Below, one piece after another: positions 1-7,750 of a DNA stretch of 64,000 nucleotides (the first letter of the stretch is position 1; each line of letters begins with the position of its first letter). The stretch is taken from NCBI GenBank assembly GCA_016218825.1, contig JACRCV010000008.1:1-64000 (forward strand), read 5' to 3'. The DNA is from Deltaproteobacteria bacterium. GTDB taxonomy: Bacteria; Myxococcota; XYA12-FULL-58-9. Both the position numbers and the translations under genes were made by a program. Under the pieces are notes generated by a model, which saw only the letters and a program-made list of their open reading frames with translations, had not been told where the DNA came from and made no database searches.

Positions 1-120
1 ACCGGGAGGCCAGGTTACAGCGCCTTCGTGCATGGATGGGAGCGCCTGATGGACCGCGTGGCCATGCTGGGCGAGCTACACCTGATGAACGCCATTCCCC
101 GGCCGGAGGGGCGCCGATGA
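1..120 (+). CDS. C-terminal fragment of an unidentified protein
   Basis: Frame 1 is open from the window edge to a TGA at 118-120 and gives 39 residues with ordinary composition (GYSAFVHGWERLMDRVAMLG...). The other two plus frames give Arg/Gly/Pro-rich shadow translations, so this frame is the likely coding one. The start lies upstream of the window and the fragment is too short to name a family. It converges on sfsA, with a hairpin-bearing repeat between the two stops. Confidence 0.5.
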   Translation, partial: TGRPGYSAFVHGWERLMDRVAMLGELHLMNAIPRPEGRR

Positions 121-138
121 GATGCGATCAAGAGTCAG

Positions 139-219
139 CCCGGGGGGCGAGGGGTCGGGGGAGTGGGGGGTGGGGAGCGCCGCCGCACCGGCGGCGCGGG
201 AATCAAACGCCGGTGAAAG
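139..219 (+). repeat. GC-rich dispersed intergenic repeat, copy A
   Basis: A G-rich run (gcgaggggtcgggggagtgg) is followed by a perfect 9-bp stem, gcgccgccg/cggcggcgc at 177-185 and 189-197, with a CAC loop, and then GGGAATCAAA. The same modules recur near 21.7 kb and, inverted, near 49.2 kb. It lies between two convergent genes, so it may end transcription, but there is no T tract on either strand. Confidence 0.75.
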
Positions 220-223
220 AGGC

Positions 224-928
224 CTACGGGTTCAAGTCGACGGGCAGCTGGCGATCGAGCTCGATGCCGCGCTTCGTGACCTTGGCGCGGTAGCAGACGA
301 CCTCGACGCCGCGGGCGATGGCGTCGCGGAGCGCTTGCCCGAACTCGGTGTCGATGGCGTCGGCGATCTTGAAGCGCTGCACGTCGGCGCGCTGCGCCAG
401 GAAGAACACCATCGCCCGGTTGCCCTCGCGGACGATGTCGACGAGCTCGGCCATCTCGCCGACGCCGTTGTCGGTCATCGCGTCCGGGAACATCGCGACG
501 TCGCCGCTCGCCATCGACACGCCGCGCACCTCGACGAAGCAGGAGCGCAGGCCGTTGCCTTCGAGCAGCAGGTCGACCCGGCGATCGCGGCCGTAGAGGA
601 CCTCGCGCCGCATCGTCGCGTAACCGGCGAGCTCGGGGACCACGCCCTTGCCGATGCCCTCGGCGACGACGCTGTTCGGCCGCCCGGTGTGGATACCGAC
701 CGGGATGCGGCCGGCGTAGATGATCTCCAGCTGGTGCTTGAACTTGCGCCGCGGATCGGAGGCAACCGACACCAACACCTTGCTCCCCGGCTCGGAGCAA
801 CCCATCATGCTCCCGGGGTTGGCACAGTGCACCGTGACCTCGGTGCCGTTGTCGAGCTTCACGTCCGCCAGGAAACGCTTGTAACGCCGAACCAATGTCC
901 CTTCGAGCAGAGGCCGTTCGAAACGCAC
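224..928 (-). CDS. sfsA: SfsA family protein (sugar fermentation stimulation protein homologue)
   Basis: The product is 234 residues, the same length as E. coli SfsA. SfsA proteins are nucleic-acid-binding proteins whose nuclease-like fold has been inferred; the physiological role is unclear. The sequence opens VRFERPLLEGTLVRRYKRFL and contains the family landmarks VHCANPGSM, GRPNSVV, FVEVRGVSM and FPDA. I chose the GTG at 926-928 over the upstream ATG of the ORF track because it matches the conserved family N terminus and follows AGGAAAGGA at good spacing. The 39 extra residues of the long ORF are Cys/Arg-rich and unlike the family. It stands alone, divergent from the next gene. Confidence 0.93.
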   Translation of the reverse strand: MRFERPLLEGTLVRRYKRFLADVKLDNGTEVTVHCANPGSMMGCSEPGSKVLVSVASDPRRKFKHQLEIIYAGRIPVGIHTGRPNSVVAEGIGKGVVPELAGYATMRREVLYGRDRRVDLLLEGNGLRSCFVEVRGVSMASGDVAMFPDAMTDNGVGEMAELVDIVREGNRAMVFFLAQRADVQRFKIADAIDTEFGQALRDAIARGVEVVCYRAKVTKRGIELDRQLPVDLNP

Positions 929-1015
929 GGTCGTCCTTTCCTCGGGCCACCGCCTGCACAAGGCGGGGCCTGAAACGCCCCCGCCACGACGGCAGGGGCG
1001 ATGCGCGCGGCACAC

Positions 1016-1062
1016 CAAGCCAAATACTAAGCAATTCGTCAACAAAATTCGTAAGTTTCGTC
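1016..1062. promoter_or_regulatory. AT-rich divergent promoter region (elements not resolved)
   Basis: The 197-bp gap between sfsA and the next gene holds a tract that is clearly AT-richer than its surroundings (aaatactaagcaattcgtca...). On the minus strand TTGACG (1042-1037) looks like a -35 box, but the hexamer 17 bp downstream (CTTGGT) is poor. I can only say that promoters for the two divergent genes probably lie here. Confidence 0.25.
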
Positions 1063-1125
1063 TGATCGCCGAGGTCGCCGCCGGCCGCGTTGACGACCGG
1101 CTGCCGCCAGGCTACGTTACTTCCC

Positions 1126-1725
1126 ATGAACGCACGGTGGGTGGTGGCAGTGGCGCTCGCGGTCACGAGTGGCGGCGTACGGGCCGAGACCGCGGCGGGT
1201 CCGGAGACGATCCAAGCGGCAGCGGCGGCGCCAGCGCCGGCGCCGAGCGAGCCCGCGAAGCATGAGCCGCAGAGCCTGGTGGAGAACGTGCCCGACAGCG
1301 AGAAGGCGGCGCGGACCCAGGAGCACATCGCGCGGATGAAAGAGATCCTCGGCAAGGTCATCAAGCACCTCGAGGAGGCGCGCGACGAGAAAGACGTGGT
1401 GAAGCTCAACTGCGTCAACGAGAAGCTCACCAACGTCAAGGGGTTGCTGAAGATCTCGGAAGACGGTGACGTGAAGATGCAAGAGGCGCTGGCGCGCCGC
1501 AACGTCGAGGAGGCGCTGCACGAGTACGAGAAGATCTCGATCGCCCGCACCAAGTGCGAACAGCTGTTCGCCGAGAGCGAGGCCTGCGTCGGCGAGCTCG
1601 CGGTCTACGCCGGCGACACCCAGGTCGAGGTGGTCGTCGAAGGCGAGCCGCCCACCGACATGACCGAGAACGTGCCGAAGATCAGCGTCATCACCCGACC
1701 GCCGGCCGCGAGCCCCTATCAATAG
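1126..1725 (+). CDS. Periplasmic helical protein of unknown function
   Basis: The ATG at 1126 gives 199 residues beginning MNARWVVAVALAVTSGGVRAE, a clear Sec signal peptide; the ORF-track start 12 codons upstream would bury it. An Ala/Pro-rich linker follows. The middle is a charged helical stretch (EKAARTQEHIARMKEILGKV and on) containing two spaced cysteines (LNCVNEKL and RTKCEQLFAESEAC). The tail ends in a Pro-rich segment. I do not recognise the family. Heptad-like helices suggest a periplasmic structural or scaffold protein. It is monocistronic and converges on vapC. Confidence 0.75.
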   Translation: MNARWVVAVALAVTSGGVRAETAAGPETIQAAAAAPAPAPSEPAKHEPQSLVENVPDSEKAARTQEHIARMKEILGKVIKHLEEARDEKDVVKLNCVNEKLTNVKGLLKISEDGDVKMQEALARRNVEEALHEYEKISIARTKCEQLFAESEACVGELAVYAGDTQVEVVVEGEPPTDMTENVPKISVITRPPAASPYQ

Positions 1726-1763
1726 CGGCGCTACTTCTTCGCGACCCGCAAGCCGAGCGGCGC

Positions 1764-2141
1764 TCACTTCGCCTTGCTGAGGTACGTGACCCCGCTCAGC
1801 CCCGAGAAGTCGGCGTCGCTGGTCACGAGCTCGGCTCCCAGGGACTGGGCCGTGGCGTAGACGATCGAGTCGGCCATCGCTAGCTTGTGCTCTAAACCGA
1901 GGTCCGCGGCGGTCAGCGCGATCGAGTCGTCGAGCGCCACGAGGCGGGTCTGGGACATCTGCGCTGCAGCGATGAGAGCGTCTTCCTCTCCCCGCTCCCG
2001 TTTGATCACCTTGTAGACCTCGTGCAAGACGACGGTCGGCGTCACGACGTTGCTGCTCGTCGCGAGATAGCGACCATACTCGGCGGCCAACGGACCGTCG
2101 GCGAAGAACTCCAGCCAGCCGGAGGAGTCGACGAGGATCAC
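1764..2141 (-). CDS. vapC: PIN-domain ribonuclease toxin (VapC-like)
   Basis: This 125-residue protein has the PIN-fold acidic quartet: D5 (MILVDSSGW), E41 (LHEVYK), D91 (LAMADSIVYA) and D109/D111 (TSDADF). PIN toxins are Mg-dependent RNases that cleave tRNA or rRNA when released from their antitoxin. Length is normal for VapC. Its start overlaps the antitoxin stop by four bases (ATGA), so translation should be coupled. The partner is AbrB-type. No residue of the active site is missing, so the toxin is probably functional. Confidence 0.9.
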   Translation of the reverse strand: MILVDSSGWLEFFADGPLAAEYGRYLATSSNVVTPTVVLHEVYKVIKRERGEEDALIAAAQMSQTRLVALDDSIALTAADLGLEHKLAMADSIVYATAQSLGAELVTSDADFSGLSGVTYLSKAK

Positions 2142-2347
2142 GCCCGGTCCTTCTTGTCACGAAAGCCCTTGGTCGACATGCCCTTCACCAACCCCCGGAC
2201 CTTGGCGAGGGGGCGAATCGGCACCAAGGTGATGACGCCGCTCTTCGCGAGGACTTGGACCCGCTGCCCGACCGTGAGCCCGAGCGCGCGCCGGATTTCG
2301 AGGGGAATCACCACCTGGTACTTCGTCGACACCACCGCCTGCGCCAT
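2138..2347 (-). CDS. vapB: AbrB/MazE-type antitoxin (VapB-like)
   Basis: The 69-residue protein has an N-terminal swapped-hairpin DNA-binding domain (STKYQVVIPLEIRRALGL, then GQRVQVLAKSGVITLVP). Its basic C-terminal tail (KGMSTKGFRDKKDRA) presumably binds and blocks the PIN toxin. A strong ribosome site (AGGAGGG) sits just before the ATG. It is the first gene of a two-gene operon. By family precedent the antitoxin, alone or with VapC, represses its own promoter. Confidence 0.9.
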   Translation of the reverse strand: MAQAVVSTKYQVVIPLEIRRALGLTVGQRVQVLAKSGVITLVPIRPLAKVRGLVKGMSTKGFRDKKDRA

Positions 2348-2380
2348 ACGCCCTCCTACGTCCTCTCCATCGATGCTACT

Positions 2381-2409
2381 ATCGTAATACGCAGAGCGGC
2401 GCGCGGCAA
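2381..2409 (-). promoter_or_regulatory. Probable vapBC promoter
   Basis: On the minus strand TTGCCG (2409-2404), a 17-bp spacer and TACGAT (2386-2381) make a reasonable sigma70-type promoter, with a leader of about 28 nt before the vapB ATG. A short imperfect inverted repeat (cgatgctactatcg, 2371-2384) touches the -10 box and could be an autorepression operator. Confidence 0.5.
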
Positions 2410-2452
2410 CGATGCGCCTGGTTCACGTCTCGACCGACTCGCGCCCCCGCGC

Positions 2453-3817
2453 CTACAGCACCCGGCCCCGCATCCCGGCCTGCGGCGCCAACCCGAAGCG
2501 ACCGAGGATGGTCGGCGCGACGTCGTAGATGCTGATGGCATCGGGCGCCGGTCGCGGCCCGCTCCCGTCCGCGAGGATGAAGACGCCGTGCGCCGCGTGG
2601 TTGGCGGCGTCCGGGCCGGTGTCGTTGTCGCGCACGAATAGCGACTCGTGCCCGACGCTGCCGACCGCCCGCAGCCCAAGACCGTCCAGGTAGGCGATGA
2701 GCTCCGGCGGCACGCCGTTCGCCGCCGCATAGACCGCACGGGGCTCGAAGGCCTCGGTCGCGACCGGTCGGCCGCCCGGTGTCTGCAGCGCGCCGAGCTT
2801 GGCCCGGATCTCGGCGACCAGGGCCGGGACCGCGTCGCCGGGCACGACACCGTCGGGCTCGCGACCCGCGACGTTGACGTAGAGCCTCGCCGCATAACCC
2901 CCGTCCGCCCACGCCCGCGTCCGGCGCCAATCGACGCGGTCGGGCTCGAGCGCCGTCGGGGTCGCCGCGCGCTCTCGCAACGCCAGGTAGCCCTCCTGCG
3001 CCAGCCAGTCGTTGATCGCAAAGCCGCCGACCCGGGCCTGGGCGCCGTGATCCGAGACCACGAGCACGGTGTCGTCAGGGCGGAGGCAATCGAGGAGAGC
3101 GCCGAGGTGCTGGTCGAGGGTGACGTAATAGTCGCGCAACGGGTTGTCGGCACGAGCGGCGACCGCCTCGGGGGTCAGGAGCGCCTCGTCCCAGAACGAG
3201 TGCTGCATGCGGTCCGGCCCCATCTCGACGAGCATCATGAAGTCCCAGTCGTCCCGGCCGGCCCAGGTGTTGGCGAGGCGAAAGCGGCGCGCGGTCATCT
3301 CGAGGATGTCGGCGCGGATCTCGTCGCGCGCGCGGTGACGGAAGTCGGTGATGTCGGGCACGTAGCCACCGGCCTCGGCGTCTACCGTCGGGCGCGCCTC
3401 CGGCGGATAGGTCAGATCGGCGCACGCGAGCGGCAGCGGCGGCCCGGCCACCAGCACGCCGCGCACCGGCTTCGGCGGATAGGTCTGCGGCACGCCCAGG
3501 ACCCGGCAGCGAAAGCCGGCCCGCGACAGGAGCGTCCACACCGGGGCGGCGCCGACGTGTAACGACGACGCGAGGCGGCGGCGGCCGTAGCTGCGGTCGG
3601 CACGATCGTGAAAGCCGTAGATGCCGAGAGCTCCGGGGTCGAGGCCGGTGACCATCGCGGTCCAGGCGGGGATGGTCACGGGCGGCACGGTGCTCTGCAT
3701 CGGCCCCGAGACGCCGCGGGCGCCGAGGCCTGCGAGTCGCGGCAGCCGGTCGCGAAAGACGTCGAACACCAACCGCGGCGACAGCGCGTCGAGGCCGATG
3801 ACCAGAACCCGCGCCAT
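2453..3817 (-). CDS. Alkaline phosphatase superfamily hydrolase (type I phosphodiesterase/nucleotide pyrophosphatase-like)
   Basis: The 454-residue product begins MARVLVIGLDALS, the typical first strand with a metal-binding Asp. It carries the nucleophile region TIPAWTAMVTG (Thr), the VVSDHG metal motif and a C-terminal GHE/HAAHGVFILADG region. Enzymes of this superfamily hydrolyse phosphodiesters, pyrophosphates or sulfate esters with two metal ions. I started at the ATG directly before the first strand; the 12 upstream codons of the ORF track are Arg/Gly-rich. No signal peptide is visible, so a cytoplasmic site is likely. The substrate is unknown. The closest architecture I know is the family often annotated as predicted AP-superfamily phosphohydrolase in bacteria and archaea. 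Confidence 0.82.
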   Translation of the reverse strand: MARVLVIGLDALSPRLVFDVFRDRLPRLAGLGARGVSGPMQSTVPPVTIPAWTAMVTGLDPGALGIYGFHDRADRSYGRRRLASSLHVGAAPVWTLLSRAGFRCRVLGVPQTYPPKPVRGVLVAGPPLPLACADLTYPPEARPTVDAEAGGYVPDITDFRHRARDEIRADILEMTARRFRLANTWAGRDDWDFMMLVEMGPDRMQHSFWDEALLTPEAVAARADNPLRDYYVTLDQHLGALLDCLRPDDTVLVVSDHGAQARVGGFAINDWLAQEGYLALRERAATPTALEPDRVDWRRTRAWADGGYAARLYVNVAGREPDGVVPGDAVPALVAEIRAKLGALQTPGGRPVATEAFEPRAVYAAANGVPPELIAYLDGLGLRAVGSVGHESLFVRDNDTGPDAANHAAHGVFILADGSGPRPAPDAISIYDVAPTILGRFGLAPQAGMRGRVL

Positions 3818-3896
3818 GCGACGCGAGCGTAGCACAGCCCCGCCGCCACGCATCTGGTTGGAGCGCGGCAGAGCGCGTGCGATACATTGGAGTCAG

Positions 3897-4682
3897 ATGT
3901 GGTTCCCGTTGGTTGCTGCCTCGTGTTGGCTCGCCCTGCCCCCGCCGCAGCCGCCCCGCACCCCCAAGGGCTTGGCGCCGTGCGTCAGGACCCTGGCGAC
4001 GAGCACGCCGTTGTCACGGGCGCAAGGGGAGGCGGTGCGCTATCTGGTGGAGGTCGACGGGGTGTCGCTCGGCACCGTGGACTTCAAGGTGGAGCGCCGT
4101 GGCGGCTTCGAAGGCAAGTCGGTCACCGAGTACCGCAGCCTCTTCAAGCTCGACGCCCTCGTCGCCACCTTCGTGCCGGTGGAGGGGCGGGCCGCCGCGA
4201 TCGTCGTCGACGGCGACTACTGGCCGGCGAAGGCGATGGACCGCTATCACCTCGACAAGGACAACCTCGAGGAGGACCTCGCCCTCACCGCGGACGGTCG
4301 CGGCTTCACGGTGAAGCAGGTGCGGAACGGCAAGACCACGAACGACAAGCGGACCTTCCCCAACCCGGTGCTCGACTTCGTCACCGGGTTCTACCTGGTG
4401 CGGGCGCTGCCGCGGGAGATGAACGGCTGCACGATCATCTACGGCAACCAGCGGGCCTACACCATTTGGATCAAGCCGGACGGCCGGGAGAAGGTGCGGA
4501 CCCCGGTGGGCTTCAAAGACGCCGATCGTTACCTGCTCAAGTACGGCTCGGAGAAGTCGCCGCGGCCCTATGACGCGGTGGTGTGGATCGGAGATCAGCC
4601 GGCGCGGCTGCCGTATCGCGTGCGGTTGTCGGGCAAACACACGCTCGAGGCGCACATTCACCTGTACGAGAACGGTCGCTGA
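3897..4682 (+). CDS. DUF3108-like exported protein
   Basis: From the ATG at 3897 the product is 261 residues, with an N-terminal hydrophobic segment (MWFPLVAASCWLAL) that may be a signal peptide or a lipoprotein signal. The body (GEAVRYLVEVDGVSLGTVDF, DFVTGFYLVRALPR, DGREKVRTPVGFKDADRYLLKY, LPYRVRLSG) has the strand pattern and 'G-x-D' repeats of DUF3108 proteins, which are presumed periplasmic. This is a pattern match, not a confirmed hit. It converges on czcA and the two coding regions overlap by 25 bp. Confidence 0.7.
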   Translation: MWFPLVAASCWLALPPPQPPRTPKGLAPCVRTLATSTPLSRAQGEAVRYLVEVDGVSLGTVDFKVERRGGFEGKSVTEYRSLFKLDALVATFVPVEGRAAAIVVDGDYWPAKAMDRYHLDKDNLEEDLALTADGRGFTVKQVRNGKTTNDKRTFPNPVLDFVTGFYLVRALPREMNGCTIIYGNQRAYTIWIKPDGREKVRTPVGFKDADRYLLKYGSEKSPRPYDAVVWIGDQPARLPYRVRLSGKHTLEAHIHLYENGR

Positions 4683-7600
4683 GTGCGCTCGGCGACCAGG
4701 CGGTAGATCGTCGGCAGCACGATGAGGGTGAGCAAGGTCGAGGTGACGAGCCCGCCCATGACCACCACCGCCAACGGCTTCTGAATGTCGGCGCCCGAGC
4801 CGGTGGCGTAGAGCATCGGCAAATGGCCGATGAAGCTGACGAGCGCGGTCATCAGCAGCGGCCGAAAGCGAAGGTCGCAACCTTTGATCACGGTGTCGGC
4901 CACCGACTCGCCCTGGTCGCGGAGCTGGCGGAAGAAGGCCACGAGGACGACGCCGTTCTGCACCGCGATGCCGAGCAGCACGATGAAGGCCACCGCCGCC
5001 GACACCGAGATCGGCATCCGGAAGGCGACGACCGCGATCACCCCGCCGACGAGCGCGAACGGCAGGTTGAGCAGGACGAGCAGGGCATTCCAGATCGAGC
5101 CGAGCGCCAGGTACAAGAGCGCCATGATCAACAACAGCGCCACCGGCACGACGACGGCGAGCTGGCGCATGGCGCGCTGCTGGTTCTCGAACTGGCCGCC
5201 GTACTCGACGAAGTAGCCCGGCGGCAGCTCGCCGACGATGGGCGCGATGCGGGCCTGGACGTCGCGGACGAAGCCGCCGAGGTCGCGACCGCGGACGTTG
5301 GCCTCGGCCACCACCCGTCGCATGCCGTTCTCGCGGCTCACCTGCGCCGGCGCCTCGATCACCTCGAGCCGGGCCAGCTGTGCCAGCGGCACCCGCTCGC
5401 CCCCGGGCGCGGCCACCAGCAGCCGCTCGATCTCCGGAATGTCCCCGCGCGCTGATTCCGGGAAGCGAACCACCACGGCGAAGCGGCGTTGCTCCTCGAT
5501 GAGCGTCGTAGCCTCGCGGCCCGCGACCGCGGTCTCGATGGTCGCGTTGACGTCGCCGATCTTGATGCCGTATCGCGCCACCGCCTCGCGATCGATGACC
5601 ACGTCGAGCTGCGTCATGCCTGACACCTGCTCGACCTTCACGTCCCGCGCGCCATCGACCCCGCCCAGGGTTGCCGCGGCGCGGTCGGCGAAGCTCTTGA
5701 GAACCGCGAGGTCGGGCCCGAAGACCTTGACCGCGAGGTCGCTCTTCACCCCCGAGATGAGCTCGTTCACTCGCAGCGCTATGGGCTGCGAGAACGAAAA
5801 ACGCAGGCCGGGGATTTGGGCCAGCTCCTCTTGGACGGCCTCGACCAGCTCGGCCTTGTCCCGGCCCGTGCCCCACTCTTGGCGGCGCTTGAGCATGATG
5901 AAGACGTCGGTCTGCTCGGGACCCATGGGGTCCTCGGAGATTTCGGCCCGCCCGGTCTTGCTGACCACGGTGTCGACCTCCGGGAACTGCCGGAGGCGCT
6001 GCTCGATGAAGGTTGAGACCTTGACCGAGCCTTGAAGGGAGGCGTTGGGCAAGCGCACGACGTTGACCGCGATCGAGCCCTCGTCGAGCGGCGGCATGAA
6101 CTCCGTGCCCATGAAAGGAAGAAGCGCCAGCGAAGCGACGAGCACGCCGCCCGAAATCCCGAGAGTGACGACGGGACGGCTCACCGCCAGACCGAGCCAC
6201 CGCACGTAGGCCTGGTGAAAACGCCGGATGAAGGCGAACTCCTTCTCAGGAGCCTGCTCGAGGAAGAGCTCCGAAAGGACGGGGATGACGGTCAACGCCA
6301 CCACCAGCGAGACCATGAGGGCGATGAGCATCGTCGCCGCGAGCGGCGCGAACATCTTGCCTTCGATGCCCTGGAGCGTGAACAGCGGCACCAGGATGAT
6401 GGCGATGATGAGCACCGAGAACGCGACGGGCCGCGCGACCTCGAGCAGCGCTTCGGCCACGATCGGCCGCCGGAGCTCGTTTTCGGTCCGGCGCGCGAGA
6501 TGCCGGCGGATGTTCTCGACGATCACGATGGATGCGTCCACCACCATGCCGACGGAGAACGCCAGCCCGCCGAGGCTCATGAGGTTCGAGCTCAGACCCG
6601 CGGCGCCCATGAGGATGAAGCTCACGAGGTAGGTGAAGGGCAGCGAGAAGAGGACGATGAGCGCCGTGCGGAGCTCGGCGACGAACAGGAAGAGGATCAG
6701 GATGACGAAGATCCCACCCTCGAGCAGCGCGTCGACGACCGTCTTGATACAGGCCTCGATGAGCGAGGTTCGGTCGTAGAAGACGTTGAGCCGCACGCCT
6801 TCGGGCAAGGTCGCCTCGATCTTGCCGAGCGATTCCTTGACGCGGCTGACGACGTCCTGGGAGTTCGCGCCCTTGAGCATGATGATCATGCCGGCGACGG
6901 CCTCGCCCTTGCCGTCGCGCGAAACCGCACCCTGTCGGGGCTCGGCGCCGATGACCACGTCAGCCACGTCCCGGATGTAGACCGGGGCGCCGTCCTTGGC
7001 CTTGACGACGATGCGCTCGATGTCAGGAATGTCTTTGAGCAGACCGACGCCGCGCATGTACATCTGCTCCCAGCCGCGGACGACCACGCCACCGCCGGCG
7101 TTGGCGTTGCCCTGTTCGACGGCGTCTACGATGTCGCGCACCGTCAGCCCGTACTTCAGGAGCTTCTCGGGGGACACGAGGACCTGGTACTGCTTGACCT
7201 CGCCGCCGAAGCTGTTGACCTCGTTCACTCCGGGAATCGGCTTGAGCAAGGGAGCCACGATCCAGTCCTGGACCGTGCGCAGCTCCATCGCGTCCTTGCC
7301 CTCGCCGCCGAGGGTGTACTGGAGGATCTCGCCCAGGCCCGTGGAGATCGGACCCAGCTCTGGATCTACGCCCGGCGGCAGCTGCTCGCGAGCCATGCTC
7401 AGCCGCTCGAAGACCAGCTGTCGGGTCCAGTAGGTGTCGACGCCGTCCTCGAAGATGATGACCACCTGCGAGAGTCCGGCCTTGGACAGCGACCGCACCT
7501 GCGTCACCCGCGGCAGGCCGCGCATGACCTGCTCGATGGGGTAGCTCACCCGTTCTTCGACGTCGACCGCGGCGAGCCCGGGAGCCTTGGACAGGATCAT

Positions 7601-7735
7601 CACCTGCGTATTGGTGACGTCGGGGAAGGCGTCGATGGGCAGGCGCAGCCACGCGAGCACCCCGGCGGCGACGAGGACCGCGGTAGCGAGGAGCACGAGC
7701 ATCCGATTCTTCAAGAGAAACATCACCGGCTTCAT
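4658..7735 (-). CDS. czcA: CzcA/CusA-family heavy-metal RND efflux pump
   Basis: The product is 1025 residues, the full length of an HME-RND inner-membrane pump. It has TM1 near the N terminus (MLVLLATAVLVAAGVLAWL), two large periplasmic loops, and TM blocks near residues 340-500 and 850-1010. PGVNEVNSFGG, FMPPLDEGSI and SKTGRAEISEDP are characteristic of the metal subfamily. The TM4 motif reads GMVVDASIVIVEN near residues 390-410: the second acidic residue and the Glu are present, but the first Asp of the CzcA signature is absent. The pump works with the adjacent adaptor (CzcB) and outer-membrane channel (CzcC) to export divalent or monovalent metal ions. Metal specificity cannot be read reliably from sequence. 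Last gene of the operon, 15 bp after czcB. Confidence 0.95.
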   Translation of the reverse strand: MKPVMFLLKNRMLVLLATAVLVAAGVLAWLRLPIDAFPDVTNTQVMILSKAPGLAAVDVEERVSYPIEQVMRGLPRVTQVRSLSKAGLSQVVIIFEDGVDTYWTRQLVFERLSMAREQLPPGVDPELGPISTGLGEILQYTLGGEGKDAMELRTVQDWIVAPLLKPIPGVNEVNSFGGEVKQYQVLVSPEKLLKYGLTVRDIVDAVEQGNANAGGGVVVRGWEQMYMRGVGLLKDIPDIERIVVKAKDGAPVYIRDVADVVIGAEPRQGAVSRDGKGEAVAGMIIMLKGANSQDVVSRVKESLGKIEATLPEGVRLNVFYDRTSLIEACIKTVVDALLEGGIFVILILFLFVAELRTALIVLFSLPFTYLVSFILMGAAGLSSNLMSLGGLAFSVGMVVDASIVIVENIRRHLARRTENELRRPIVAEALLEVARPVAFSVLIIAIILVPLFTLQGIEGKMFAPLAATMLIALMVSLVVALTVIPVLSELFLEQAPEKEFAFIRRFHQAYVRWLGLAVSRPVVTLGISGGVLVASLALLPFMGTEFMPPLDEGSIAVNVVRLPNASLQGSVKVSTFIEQRLRQFPEVDTVVSKTGRAEISEDPMGPEQTDVFIMLKRRQEWGTGRDKAELVEAVQEELAQIPGLRFSFSQPIALRVNELISGVKSDLAVKVFGPDLAVLKSFADRAAATLGGVDGARDVKVEQVSGMTQLDVVIDREAVARYGIKIGDVNATIETAVAGREATTLIEEQRRFAVVVRFPESARGDIPEIERLLVAAPGGERVPLAQLARLEVIEAPAQVSRENGMRRVVAEANVRGRDLGGFVRDVQARIAPIVGELPPGYFVEYGGQFENQQRAMRQLAVVVPVALLLIMALLYLALGSIWNALLVLLNLPFALVGGVIAVVAFRMPISVSAAVAFIVLLGIAVQNGVVLVAFFRQLRDQGESVADTVIKGCDLRFRPLLMTALVSFIGHLPMLYATGSGADIQKPLAVVVMGGLVTSTLLTLIVLPTIYRLVAERTQRPFSYR

Positions 7736-7750
7736 GGGCGGCGTTCCTTG

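Noticed and set aside
36-293. 85-codon plus-strand ORF over the first repeat
   Set aside because: It runs across the intergenic repeat and the end of sfsA; composition is Gly/Arg-rich and frame 1 explains the upstream coding part.
1764-2347. VapBC as a sign of a defence island
   Set aside because: It stands alone beside housekeeping-like genes, with no mobile element, restriction or CRISPR gene nearby.
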